Assembly: GCA_025454075.1 (NCBI GenBank)
Contig: JALOPD010000006.1
Location: 1-38,246 of the forward strand
Origin: Desulfobacterales bacterium
Lineage (GTDB): Bacteria > Desulfobacterota > Desulfobacteria > Desulfobacterales > UBA2174_A
DNA length: 38,246 nt
Direction: 5' to 3'
Numbering within the stretch: the first letter of the stretch is position 1; each line of letters opens with the position of its first letter. Below the pieces are notes generated by a model. The model ran no database searches, was not told the origin of the DNA, and saw only the letters and a program-made list of their open reading frames with translations. Of the stretch, positions 6,141 through 12,458 are shown piece by piece. A program made the position numbers and the translations under genes.

Positions 6141-6387
6141 TCCTTGTCCTCCTCCATTCCCTTTTTCGTGGCCGCATGCCGTACATGGCGCGGTACTCGT
6201 CAGTTGTGCGTGGCTTGTAGCGCTCCGGGTCCACCGGCGGCAGGGCCGCGTCGATCTTTGCGAGCGCAGCGTCCAGGTCCATCACCACCCGATCGCGGAT
6301 CGCCTTGATCTCCATGCGCAGCATCAGGAGCTCTGGCTCGGCCGCGCTTTTAACTACATTTATTGATGTGTTGACGTTGTTCGACAT
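6133..6387 (-). CDS. hypothetical protein, 84 aa
   Basis: Unrecognised. A helical, charged middle (LLMLRMEIKAIRDRVVMDLDA) is followed by a basic C-terminus (RYKPRTTDEYRAMYGMRPRK). AAGG precedes ATG 6387, and the stop overlaps the next ATG by eight bases. Part of the early leftward operon. Confidence 0.55.
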   Translation of the reverse strand: MSNNVNTSINVVKSAAEPELLMLRMEIKAIRDRVVMDLDAALAKIDAALPPVDPERYKPRTTDEYRAMYGMRPRKREWRRTRNG

Positions 6388-6390
6388 CGT

Positions 6391-6717
6391 TTACCTTGCG
6401 TGCCCGTTCCTGGTGTCGTAATCCTCGACCAGGTAGCGTACTGGATCGAACGATGACTCATGGAGGTAGCGAGCGATGGCGATCAGGATCTGCTCATTCA
6501 TCTGTTTCTTCTGCGCCGAGGAGAGCCCGCCGATCCGCTTGAGGGTCACGTCTGGGATGCGCAGGGCGTACACCTCGGTCAGTTTGTCCATGTTGAGCTC
6601 AGGCATGCCGCCCTCCCCCGGTTTGAAACAGTCGATAAGCTCGGCCACAGGATCGGCATCCGATTTCGCGGGCGCTGGCGTCTGGTGCTTGAGGAGTCGG
6701 AGGAAATTGAATCGCAT
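6391..6717 (-). CDS. hypothetical protein, 108 aa
   Basis: Unrecognised. The N-terminus is basic and hydrophobic (MRFNFLRLLKHQ), the rest helical with LDMDKLTEVY-like and GGLSSAQKKQMNEQILIAIA segments. No strong ribosome site before ATG 6717. It is the second gene of the early operon, right behind the Cro-like gene; a small inverted repeat (AAACC 6742-6746, GGTTT 6752-6756) lies in the gap between them. Confidence 0.55.
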   Translation of the reverse strand: MRFNFLRLLKHQTPAPAKSDADPVAELIDCFKPGEGGMPELNMDKLTEVYALRIPDVTLKRIGGLSSAQKKQMNEQILIAIARYLHESSFDPVRYLVEDYDTRNGHAR

Positions 6718-6769
6718 GGCCGGTTAATTTGTTGACTTATGAAACCAAGTCGGTTTAAAATTGATAGGA

Positions 6770-6988
6770 TCAGTTGCAAGCCGCGCGGCGGCACTCTGAC
6801 AGCTCGGGAAAAACGAACTCGATCGGCAGACCGAGGGCGTCGGCGATTCCCTGCGACACCGGCCGCGACACGGCCTTGCGGAAGATCACCCGCTGCACGA
6901 GCGAAGGGCTCACGCCGATGTCGCGGGCCACCTTGGTCTGGGTCAGGTCTTTTCGGATGAACTCGATTCTGATTTCTTTTGGCTCCAT
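6770..6988 (-). CDS. Cro-like helix-turn-helix regulator, 72 aa
   Basis: Small XRE/Cro-type protein: helices around LTQTKVARDIGVSPSLVQRV and GIADALGLPIEFVFPEL match the Ner/Nlp/Cro-like fold used by phage early repressors. It is the first gene of the leftward operon and is divergent from the repressor gene, the normal place for Cro. ATG 6988 has GAGG five bases upstream. Its promoter is the TTGACA-18-TAGAAT element at 7029-7058, overlapped by an operator, so it is likely repressed by the repressor and by itself. Confidence 0.8.
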   Translation of the reverse strand: MEPKEIRIEFIRKDLTQTKVARDIGVSPSLVQRVIFRKAVSRPVSQGIADALGLPIEFVFPELSECRRAACN

Positions 6989-7028
6989 GTTGGCCTCGCG
7001 TTTAATTTTGCTTTTGGCTTTTAACTCA

Positions 7029-7058
7029 ATTCTATTATTACATTGTGATAAATGTCAA
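7029..7058 (-). promoter_or_regulatory. early leftward promoter
   Basis: On the minus strand TTGACA (7058-7053) is followed after 18 bases by TAGAAT (7034-7029), one mismatch from consensus. Transcription would start near 7022 and enter the Cro-like gene at 6988. An operator-like 11-mer lies inside the spacer. A weaker rightward promoter may use TTGTGA (7043-7048) and TATCAC (7067-7072). Confidence 0.7.
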
Positions 7059-7096
7059 GTAAAAAATATCACTTTGTGAATTTTGTTGAATCGTGA
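7038..7096. promoter_or_regulatory. repressor/Cro operator region, three sites
   Basis: Site 7069-7079 reads TCACTTTGTGA, with perfect TCAC/GTGA arms. Site 7038-7048 reads TTACATTGTGA, two mismatches from it, and sits between the -35 and -10 of the leftward promoter. Site 7086-7096 reads TTGAATCGTGA, with one good half, and overlaps the repressor start codon. Spacing of centres is 31 and 17 bp. The arrangement is that of a lambdoid OR-type switch; binding is inferred. Confidence 0.6.
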
Positions 7097-7587
7097 TGAA
7101 AATAGGGCAAAGAATAAAGCACCTTAGGACAATGCTAAAACTCGATCAACGGGAGTTCGGAAAGCCAATTCCCTTGAGTCAGGCGTTCATTTCTGAAATC
7201 GAACGCGGTGGCAGATCACTTAGTGATACCGCAATGGAAGTGTTGTGCAGCCGTTACAAGGCAAACATCGAGTGGCTACGTACTGGCGAAGGCGAAATGT
7301 TCTCGAAGGGAGTTGCTCAGGTGGATGACGAAAAACCAGAAGAAGCCGCGGCCGTCCAGCTTCTGCGAAACATTTTCCGGTCCGGAAACGAGGTCTACGT
7401 CAAGGCGATCGTGACCAACTTGTCCGCTTTCAACGAGGCCATCATGACATCCGTGCGGCCCGCAAATTATCAGCCCCCGGAGGGAATGGTCCTGATCAAG
7501 AACAGGCGATTGAAGGACGACCCGAACTACCCTCCTGAAAAAGAGAAGCGAGCAGGTGGACAGGGCCGTGGTGGCTCCGTGGGGTAG
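7096..7587 (+). CDS. CI-type repressor, XRE family, no peptidase domain, 163 aa
   Basis: Residues about 1-65 are an XRE helix-turn-helix: MKIGQRIKHLRTMLKLDQRE, then PLSQAFISEIERGGRSLSDT and IEWLRTGEGEMF, the usual end of phage CI DNA-binding domains. The C-terminal hundred residues lack the Ala-Gly cleavage site and the Ser/Lys S24 peptidase core, so RecA-driven self-cleavage is not expected. The tail is basic (PPEKEKRAGGQGRGG). I use ATG 7096; GTG 7093 directly precedes it. There is no clear ribosome site, so the message may be nearly leaderless, like cI from PRM. It heads a four-gene operon with PAS, SWIM and integrase genes. Confidence 0.8.
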   Translation: MKIGQRIKHLRTMLKLDQREFGKPIPLSQAFISEIERGGRSLSDTAMEVLCSRYKANIEWLRTGEGEMFSKGVAQVDDEKPEEAAAVQLLRNIFRSGNEVYVKAIVTNLSAFNEAIMTSVRPANYQPPEGMVLIKNRRLKDDPNYPPEKEKRAGGQGRGGSVG

Positions 7588-7610
7588 CGCCGCCGGGGGC
7601 GCGGCTCGTC

Positions 7611-7928
7611 GTGCGTTACTTGCCCGATGCGCCGGCGTTCACGCGGATCGCCGTGAACGCCGAGTATTGCCGCGTCTTCGGCGTGAAGAAAATAGATGTG
7701 ATCGAAGCAAGCTCCCTCTCTCTTATTGCGCACAGAGAGATCGCGACCGTGCGCAAGAAACTGACGGCCGCCGTGGAGTCGCGCTCGCCGATGCTCTCAA
7801 CCGAGACGGCTGTGCGCCCGGACGGATCAAGAGTGCGCGTGCGCTGGCTGGACTTTCCATTGACGGACTGCGAGTCTGGCGCGGTGGTCGAGATGATCGC
7901 GATCGGCGAGGTGATCGAGGAGGGTTGA
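7611..7928 (+). CDS. stand-alone PAS-domain protein, 105 aa
   Basis: The protein is almost exactly one PAS domain: AVNAEYCRVFGVKK (first strand and helix), SLSLIAHREIATVRKKLTAAVESRSP (helical middle), then ETAVRPDGSRVRVRWLDFPLTD and GAVVEMIAIGEVIEEG (last three strands, with the PDGS...W turn typical of PAS). PAS domains sense small ligands, redox state or light, or mediate dimerisation; no output domain is attached. Start is GTG 7611, with only a weak G-rich ribosome site. It lies 23 bases after the repressor and directly abuts the SWIM gene, suggesting a role in controlling lysogeny. Confidence 0.65.
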   Translation: MRYLPDAPAFTRIAVNAEYCRVFGVKKIDVIEASSLSLIAHREIATVRKKLTAAVESRSPMLSTETAVRPDGSRVRVRWLDFPLTDCESGAVVEMIAIGEVIEEG

Positions 7929-8582
7929 ATGGTCGAGGCCATTATCGTCATCCTCATCGCTTTCACTATTGCATACTATGCCTCGATTAAGAGAAGGAAC
8001 GGCGCCGTGGCCGCTCGGCCACGAGCCGCACTGCCGTCAGAGCCGCCCCCGCAGCCGCGCCGCCTGGATTCCATCCCCGGCGTGTCTGCGTTCACGCTGA
8101 AACTCTCAGGGTCAAATTTGCAGACTACAATAAAAAGTCGGCGGGACAAATCGGCCGAATACGCGGTCGATCTTTCCGCGCAAACCTGCACCTGTCCTGA
8201 TTTTGTCGAGACGCGCACGGAATTCGAGTTCGGAGATCCGAGACGCTTTTGCAAGCACATGGTCAAAGCGGCTATCAATGCGGACGCGCTCGAAAAGTCT
8301 CCTGCCGTTTTCCGGATGGTTTTTGAAAACGCGCTCGAAATGGGCAAGGGGCTCACGCGGGATGCGCTGTTCCTCACCGAAATAGACGGCTCGCTCGTAC
8401 TGATTTCGCAGCCCGAGACCGGCGACTGGATCAACGTCTTTTGCCGCAACCGCAACCCCAGGAAGGACGGCACCTACAGCTATAAGCGGTTTGGTTTCAG
8501 CCTGTCCGAGCAACGCTGGTCCTACGGATACGGTCCGCCCGGGGCGAAAATTCTGCGCAAGATTTTCAGCGTGCTGAGGTAG
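7929..8582 (+). CDS. membrane-anchored SWIM zinc-finger protein, 217 aa
   Basis: Residues 1-20 form a hydrophobic helix (MVEAIIVILIAFTIAYYASI) followed by KRR, a likely signal anchor with the rest in the cytoplasm. A Pro-rich linker leads to a SWIM finger: YAVDLSAQTCTCPDF...RRFCKHMVKAA, which has the CxC...CxH ligands. The last 90 residues contain beta-rich GSLVLISQPETGDWINVF and RFGFSLSEQRWSYGYG. SWIM domains bind DNA or proteins. Its ATG follows the PAS stop with no gap, so the two are probably co-translated. Function in the phage unknown. Confidence 0.6.
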   Translation: MVEAIIVILIAFTIAYYASIKRRNGAVAARPRAALPSEPPPQPRRLDSIPGVSAFTLKLSGSNLQTTIKSRRDKSAEYAVDLSAQTCTCPDFVETRTEFEFGDPRRFCKHMVKAAINADALEKSPAVFRMVFENALEMGKGLTRDALFLTEIDGSLVLISQPETGDWINVFCRNRNPRKDGTYSYKRFGFSLSEQRWSYGYGPPGAKILRKIFSVLR

Positions 8583-8586
8583 CCCG

Positions 8587-9651
8587 GTGGCACTCACCAA
8601 ACTCCCTGACGGCCGCTGGATGGTCTATTACCGCGACCCGTCCCGTGGTCCACGCTACATCCGCCGCGAGTATTTCGGCCGGGGGCCGGATGCTGAAAAC
8701 AGGGCGCACGATAGGAACCGCGAGCTTGGATTGCGCCCACCGAAAAAGACCCCCGCCGGAACGCTCGGCCCGCCGTTCTCGGCTCTTGCCATGGAGTATT
8801 CGCTCGTGCACCGGTTCGCAAGCCCGCGGGCCCGCTGGCAGCACGAGCTCAGGATGATCAGCCGGGTGCTCCCGTTTTTCGGCGACATCCGGGCGGCCCG
8901 GATCACCGACGCCGACATCGACCGCTACATCTCAAGCCGCCGCGCTGCCGGCGTGGCCTATTCGACCATCCGCCGCGAGCTGGTCGACTTCAAGGCCATC
9001 ATGACCTTCGCCGCCCGGCGCCGGCCGCCCATGATCCCGTTCAACCCCGTGCGCGACTACCGTCTGCCCAAGGAGGACCTGGCCGTCATCATGCCGCCGA
9101 CCGCCGAGGAGCTCGCCGCGATCATCGAGGCCGCGCCCGAGCACCTGCGCCGGATCATCCTGCTCGCCTACTACCTCGGCCTGCGCCCCGGCCCGGTCGA
9201 GTGCTACCGGCTGCGCTGGGAGCACGTGGACTGGTCGACCGAGACCATCATGGTCACAAGCGCCAAAAAAGGGGGAGGCGACCGCCGGCGCGTGCCGATC
9301 CACGAGGACCTGCTGCCGCTCCTCAGGAAATGGTTCGCCGTTGACGACGACAAGGGCATCCCCTGGATCATACACTGGTGCGGGAAAACCATCGACCAGA
9401 TCTGCACCGCTTGGGCGAGCGTGCTCGAAAAAGCGAAAATCAAGCGGCGCCTTCGCCCCTACGACCTGCGCCATCTTTTCGTCACCCAGGCGCTCGAACG
9501 CGGCGCCGACATCAAGAGCCTGTCGGATGTAGTCGGCAGCCGCCCCGAGACCCTCATGCGCTTCTACCAGCACGTCACCGGCGCCATGCACCGCCGCACG
9601 GTATCCCTGATCCCATCGATTGGAGATACCGGAGATACACAAAAAAATTAA
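8587..9651 (+). CDS. int: tyrosine recombinase (phage integrase), 354 aa
   Basis: Site-specific recombinase for integration and excision. The N-terminus (about 1-45) is an arm-type DNA-binding region; residues 62-160 are a SAM-like core-binding domain; the catalytic domain starts near 170. Catalytic residues seen: R200 (YYLGLRPGPVE), K228 (SAKKGGGDRR), R295 and H296 (PYDLRHLF) and Y327 (MRFYQHV). Two positions are unusual: Y292 where the HxxR histidine is common, and S318 (VVGSRPET) where the H/W of LGH usually stands. GTG 8587 begins four bases after the SWIM gene. No excisionase is recognised beside it. Confidence 0.9.
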   Translation: MALTKLPDGRWMVYYRDPSRGPRYIRREYFGRGPDAENRAHDRNRELGLRPPKKTPAGTLGPPFSALAMEYSLVHRFASPRARWQHELRMISRVLPFFGDIRAARITDADIDRYISSRRAAGVAYSTIRRELVDFKAIMTFAARRRPPMIPFNPVRDYRLPKEDLAVIMPPTAEELAAIIEAAPEHLRRIILLAYYLGLRPGPVECYRLRWEHVDWSTETIMVTSAKKGGGDRRRVPIHEDLLPLLRKWFAVDDDKGIPWIIHWCGKTIDQICTAWASVLEKAKIKRRLRPYDLRHLFVTQALERGADIKSLSDVVGSRPETLMRFYQHVTGAMHRRTVSLIPSIGDTGDTQKN

Positions 9652-9747
9652 ATATCTGTAATGTTTACAGTTACAAGCGACTATTATCGCTAACAGGGTT
9701 CACTATTTTTAAAGATATAAAAGCCTCTTTACGGTTTTTTTGGAGCT

Positions 9748-9776
9748 ACAGGTAGCCCCGCTCGCCCTGTTTTTTT
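9748..9776 (+). terminator. weak intrinsic terminator after integrase
   Basis: ACAGG (9748-9752) pairs with CCTGT (9766-9770) and is followed by a run of T to 9776. The stem is only five base pairs, with a possible GCTAC/GTAGC alternative. The 193 bases between the integrase and the next gene are otherwise AT-rich; this is also the expected area for attP, but I cannot define its core. Confidence 0.35.
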
Positions 9777-9778
9777 CC

Positions 9779-9837
9779 TCTTGACATCTTGATTATCTTG
9801 ATGTACACTATAATCAAATCGACCACTATAACGGAGG
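9779..9837 (+). promoter_or_regulatory. promoter region with three TCTTGA repeats, then ribosome site
   Basis: TCTTGA occurs at 9779-9784, 9787-9792 and 9796-9801 (spacing 8 and 9). TATAAT stands at 9809-9814; TTGACA at 9781-9786 is 22 bases before it, too long for a normal sigma-70 promoter, so an activator or the middle repeat as -35 is likely. GGAGG at 9833-9837 is seven bases before the next ATG. Confidence 0.5.
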
Positions 9838-9844
9838 ATGCAAG

Positions 9845-10153
9845 ATGGACACGAAAGAACTCTACAAGATGGCAATGGATCACACTGATGTTGATGTTGA
9901 TGTGACGATCAACCTCAAGTCGCTGGCCCAACTCGTGTGGTACGCTGAGGGACTGGGAGTCAAGCAGATCTGCGACCGGCATAGCGCTATCATTGCCGAT
10001 TGCCACAAAAAGGCGGCAGCGCTTAGGTATCACCACATGGCCGCCAAGATCCTCCCGGAGGCCATTATCTACGACGGGCGCTACGGCGATGCTGACGAGT
10101 TTGCGGATTGGGGCGTGCGCATGGCCGTATCCGGCAAGGAGGTGGCCCAGTGA
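9845..10153 (+). CDS. hypothetical protein, 102 aa
   Basis: Not recognised. MDTKELYKMAMDHTDVDVDV leads into helical sequence (LKSLAQLVWYAEGLGVKQIC) and a His/Cys stretch CDRHSAIIADCHKKAAALRYHHM that could bind metal. It has its own promoter region and a strong GGAGG, separate from the integrase operon, so it may be expressed in lysogens. Its stop overlaps the next start as GTGA. Confidence 0.65.
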   Translation: MDTKELYKMAMDHTDVDVDVTINLKSLAQLVWYAEGLGVKQICDRHSAIIADCHKKAAALRYHHMAAKILPEAIIYDGRYGDADEFADWGVRMAVSGKEVAQ

Positions 10154-10449
10154 AACCATGTGACGCCTGTGGTGCGCCCAAAGGATTGATCGGGATGGGC
10201 GGAGCCATCCTGTGCCGGGACTGCGACCCCGTTGTGCGCGCCGAGATGGACTCGCTGCGGGCCGAGGGGAAAACGGTGAACACGCTGCACATCGCAAAAA
10301 GGATTTTCCGCGAAACCCATTCGGCGGGAAACTACCTGCTGCGCGACATACCGGACGACCTGTGGAAAAAAGCGCAGCACCGCGCGGTCGACGAAAAGAT
10401 CTCCCTGCGGGATCTCCTGCTCAAATCGCTCCACGCATACCTCCGCTAA
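10150..10449 (+). CDS. zinc ribbon plus ribbon-helix-helix protein, 99 aa
   Basis: From GTG 10150, the N-terminus is a zinc ribbon (CDACG at 4-8 and CRDC near 25). The C-terminal 50 residues have an Arc/MetJ-like ribbon-helix-helix: YLLRDIPDDLWKKAQHRAVD then EKISLRDLLLKSLHAYL. This is a likely DNA-binding regulator, coupled to the previous gene by GTGA. A start at 10108 exists in frame but its extra residues overlap the upstream gene. The pair is the last plus-strand unit before the convergent late region. Confidence 0.65.
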   Translation: MKPCDACGAPKGLIGMGGAILCRDCDPVVRAEMDSLRAEGKTVNTLHIAKRIFRETHSAGNYLLRDIPDDLWKKAQHRAVDEKISLRDLLLKSLHAYLR

Positions 10450-10454
10450 CCGCC

Positions 10455-10482
10455 TCGGCCCCGGCGCTCAAGCCGGGGCCGA
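10455..10482. terminator. GC-rich hairpin between convergent gene sets
   Basis: TCGGCCCCGGC (10455-10465) pairs perfectly with GCCGGGGCCGA (10472-10482) around a six-base loop, six bases after the stop at 10449. There is no clear T-run, so it is either a weak terminator or a 3-prime end protector. Confidence 0.5.
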
Positions 10483-10551
10483 CTCATCAAACCCCAAAAA
10501 CACCGAAAACGCATTAGAGGCCCAAATTTCGACGATCTCGGAGGGGTCGGT

Positions 10552-10674
10552 ATGGTGATATGGGTCTTGGTCGCTGGGGTGGAGGGGGAAAGCCCCGGGC
10601 AGGGTGGCGTCGGCGTGGGGGCCCTGCCCGGGGCGCTGGCGACGAGGTGGGAGGAGGAACTCTATCGCCAGTGA
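10552..10674 (+). CDS. possible small ORF, 40 aa
   Basis: ATG 10552 has GGAGGGG five bases upstream. The product would have a hydrophobic start (MVIWVLVAGVEG), a Gly-rich middle and end TRWEEELYRQ. The Gly-rich part is encoded by the large inverted repeat at 10592-10634, so it may be only a by-product of DNA structure. The region from 10483 to 10744 otherwise has no gene I can support. Confidence 0.2.
   Translation: MVIWVLVAGVEGESPGQGGVGVGALPGALATRWEEELYRQ
10592..10634. repeat. 13-bp perfect inverted repeat, large hairpin
   Basis: GCCCCGGGCAGGG (10592-10604) and CCCTGCCCGGGGC (10622-10634) are exact inverted copies with a 17-base loop. It lies in the gap between convergent operons. It may stop late transcription from the right, form part of an RNA, or bind a protein; no T-run follows on either strand. 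Confidence 0.45.
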
Positions 10675-10744
10675 TGGATCCGGCGCGGCGGGTCTGCCTC
10701 AACGAAAGCCTCCACCATCGTTGCCCCGCCGGCCGGAAAGCGTG

Positions 10745-10969
10745 TCAAAACGTCAAAATCATGTCCATCTCCGAAAACGACCGCACCGGCCCGAGCTGCC
10801 GGGCGAATGTCCTCGGCAGGCTGTAGGCCGACTGGTAGCACGGATCGGCCCGGCACTCGGGGGCCTGCTCGATCGAGGCCAGGTAGCGCTCCTTATCCGC
10901 GCAGTTGTAGCATCGGCGGGTACGTTTGGTTTTGTGGAGCCGATCACAGGTAAGGCAGGGCGATTTCAT
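10745..10969 (-). CDS. small cysteine-rich protein, 74 aa
   Basis: Reads MKSPCLTCDRLHKTKRTRRC, then YNCADKERYLASIEQAPECRAD, with CxxC, CxxC and later single cysteines, so probably zinc-binding. ATG 10969 overlaps the DUF1353 stop as ATGA and has GGAGG four bases upstream. It is the last gene of the late operon. Function unknown. Confidence 0.65.
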   Translation of the reverse strand: MKSPCLTCDRLHKTKRTRRCYNCADKERYLASIEQAPECRADPCYQSAYSLPRTFARQLGPVRSFSEMDMILTF

Positions 10970-11388
10970 GGGGCCTCCATCAGTTTCCTGCCGCCGTCGC
11001 TGCCGGGGCGGCACCATCCGTTTCCGCAGTACTCCACGCCGGCGAACACCCAGGCGGCGCGGATACAACTCATGCCGGCCTCGATGCAGATGTCCCGCAG
11101 CTCCCGGTTCATGGCCGTGAATTGATCCGTCCCGATGTATCCGTCGCGCATGAGCTGGGCCAGCGCGTCGTGCACCAGGCTGCCCCGCATGAAATTCGGC
11201 GTGTCAACCGTCGGGCCGCTCGGGCCGTCCCAGGCGTAGCCATGCTTGATCCAGAGCAGGCCGTCGACGGTCAGCTCGATGAACTCGGTGACGATGTCGA
11301 ACTCGGGCCGGACGTGCGCGAGCTGCGCCCGGTGGTCGTTGACAAGCTGGTACTTGTAGCCGCAGCGGTAGCGGATACGGGCGGCCAT
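10966..11388 (-). CDS. DUF1353 family phage protein, 140 aa
   Basis: Contains the DUF1353 signature: ...WIKHGYAWDGPSGPTVDTPN, FMRGSLVHDALAQLMR, and a C-terminal helix with cysteines (GMSCIRAAWVFAGVEYCGNGW). DUF1353 proteins are common beside lysis genes of tailed phages; their function is not established, although the conserved D, H and D residues suggest metal binding. Starts four bases after the lysin stop. Confidence 0.85.
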   Translation of the reverse strand: MAARIRYRCGYKYQLVNDHRAQLAHVRPEFDIVTEFIELTVDGLLWIKHGYAWDGPSGPTVDTPNFMRGSLVHDALAQLMRDGYIGTDQFTAMNRELRDICIEAGMSCIRAAWVFAGVEYCGNGWCRPGSDGGRKLMEAP

Positions 11389-11391
11389 GGC

Positions 11392-11889
11392 TTACGCCTC
11401 CTTGACCGGCAGGCAGAGCGAGCAGTAGGCCGCGAGCGCCTCGGCCTCGGTGGCTTTGCCCAGGTGCGTGTTCCAGTATTTTTTATAGTAGGCGGCCTGG
11501 TCTCCGGGCGCCTTCGGGATCGGGCCGGGCTTCAACCAGTAGAAGCAGCGGGCGAGCGCCGTGGCATAGGCCAGGTTGTGGATGATGTCCCGGTCGGTGA
11601 GCTGGCCGTCCTGGCCGTCGACGGCGAGATTGAGCGCCATGAGCTTCGCATGCAGTGCCGGGTGGCGCAGGGCGAGCATGGCAAGCACCGAGCGCTCGCT
11701 GGCCGGCTCAACCTGGTAGATCCCGCGTGCCGGGCCCTTGATCTGCACGAGGTATTTTCCGAGCTGGGTCTCCTGGGCCGCGGTCAGCATGAGCAACTCG
11801 ACGGCCGCCTCAGAATATGGGATCTCCGGCTCCAGGTGGCGCAGGGTCTCGCGGATCAGCTGCCTCAAGTGGTCCTTATGGATTGCCAT
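11392..11889 (-). CDS. probable endolysin (lytic transglycosylase-like), 165 aa
   Basis: The pattern ELLMLTAAQETQLGKYLVQI followed by KGPARGIYQVEP is like the catalytic Glu and GIxQ motifs of lysozyme/SLT folds, making E40 the candidate catalytic acid. Later YYKKYWNTHLGKATEAEALAAY is conserved in similar phage proteins. It sits next to a holin, as expected for peptidoglycan degradation at lysis. ATG 11889 has AGGAGG five bases upstream. A longer in-frame start (GTG 12102) would add a lipoprotein-type signal. The enzyme class is a motif-level guess. Confidence 0.55.
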   Translation of the reverse strand: MAIHKDHLRQLIRETLRHLEPEIPYSEAAVELLMLTAAQETQLGKYLVQIKGPARGIYQVEPASERSVLAMLALRHPALHAKLMALNLAVDGQDGQLTDRDIIHNLAYATALARCFYWLKPGPIPKAPGDQAAYYKKYWNTHLGKATEAEALAAYCSLCLPVKEA

Positions 11890-12094
11890 GATCTCCTCCT
11901 TTGTTTCGGGCGGCATGCTGGGCGGCGTGGTTGTCGCAGTGGCCGTCCAGGTCCGTCCGGTGGTGCATGCACCCGGTATCGTGAGGGCCGGCGGGGAAAT
12001 AGAATTCGCACCCGCAGCGCTCGACGTCGTCGACGGCGCCGCAACTGGACATCCCGCAGCCAGTGATGCAGAAATTAACGCCGCCGGGAGCCAT
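11876..12094 (-). CDS. small Cys/His-rich protein, 72 aa
   Basis: Nine cysteines and many histidines: CITGCGMSSCG, ERCGCEFYFPAGPHDTGCMH, and LDGHCDNHAAQHAARN. This looks like a small zinc protein. It starts five bases after the holin stop with a GGGTGA-type site and overlaps the lysin start by 14 bases. The same DNA in another frame encodes a signal-peptide-like extension of the lysin, so one of the two frames may be incidental. Confidence 0.5.
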   Translation of the reverse strand: MAPGGVNFCITGCGMSSCGAVDDVERCGCEFYFPAGPHDTGCMHHRTDLDGHCDNHAAQHAARNKGGDHGNP

Positions 12095-12098
12095 CTTT

Positions 12099-12362
12099 TC
12101 ACCCGGCCGGCTTTTTGGCCTCGATCGCCTTGAGCGCCGAGCGCTCCTTGCCCTGCTGGTATTGCAGGACGATGGCGCCGACCATCCCGGCCAGCTGGAT
12201 CAGGCCGTCGATGACCACCTGTACGACCGGCAGAATAGAGTCTGCCGCGTCGGTGATTTTCTTGCCGACCTCGGGCTGGATCGCCCCGCCGCCGACACCC
12301 AGTCCGACGATGGTGGCGATCATGCGGCCCCAGAATTCAGTCGTTTTCCATCCAGCTTTCAC
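12099..12362 (-). CDS. holin-like membrane protein, 87 aa
   Basis: Two hydrophobic segments (about 14-28, MIATIVGLGVGGGAI, and 46-68, VVQVVIDGLIQLAGMVGAIV) separated by a short charged loop, and a basic C-terminus (QQGKERSALKAIEAKKPAG). The N-terminal KTTEFWG motif is common in phage holins of this kind. GTG 12362 has GGAGG six bases upstream. It would make the inner-membrane lesion that releases or activates the lysin encoded just downstream. Confidence 0.65.
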   Translation of the reverse strand: MKAGWKTTEFWGRMIATIVGLGVGGGAIQPEVGKKITDAADSILPVVQVVIDGLIQLAGMVGAIVLQYQQGKERSALKAIEAKKPAG

Positions 12363-12433
12363 AGCGCGCCTCCTTTTTTGGTTTCCCCCGGCGGATCGGC
12401 GGGAGCCGTCGGTTCGGACGTCTGCCCCCTCAT
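12359..12433 (-). CDS. possible small ORF, 24 aa
   Basis: ATG 12433 (GAGG five bases upstream) encodes MRGQTSEPTAPADPPGETKK plus GGAL and ends overlapping the holin start as GTGA. The length and Pro/Thr-rich content make it weak, but the overlap and ribosome site resemble real junctions elsewhere in this genome. Confidence 0.25.
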   Translation of the reverse strand: MRGQTSEPTAPADPPGETKKGGAL

Positions 12434-12458
12434 CGGGCCTCGCCGCCGGGGAAATCGG

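Noticed and set aside
11122..12066. 314-codon plus-strand open frame in the lysis region
   Set aside because: Opposite to DUF1353 and lysin genes, which have recognisable motifs and ribosome sites; this frame has none.
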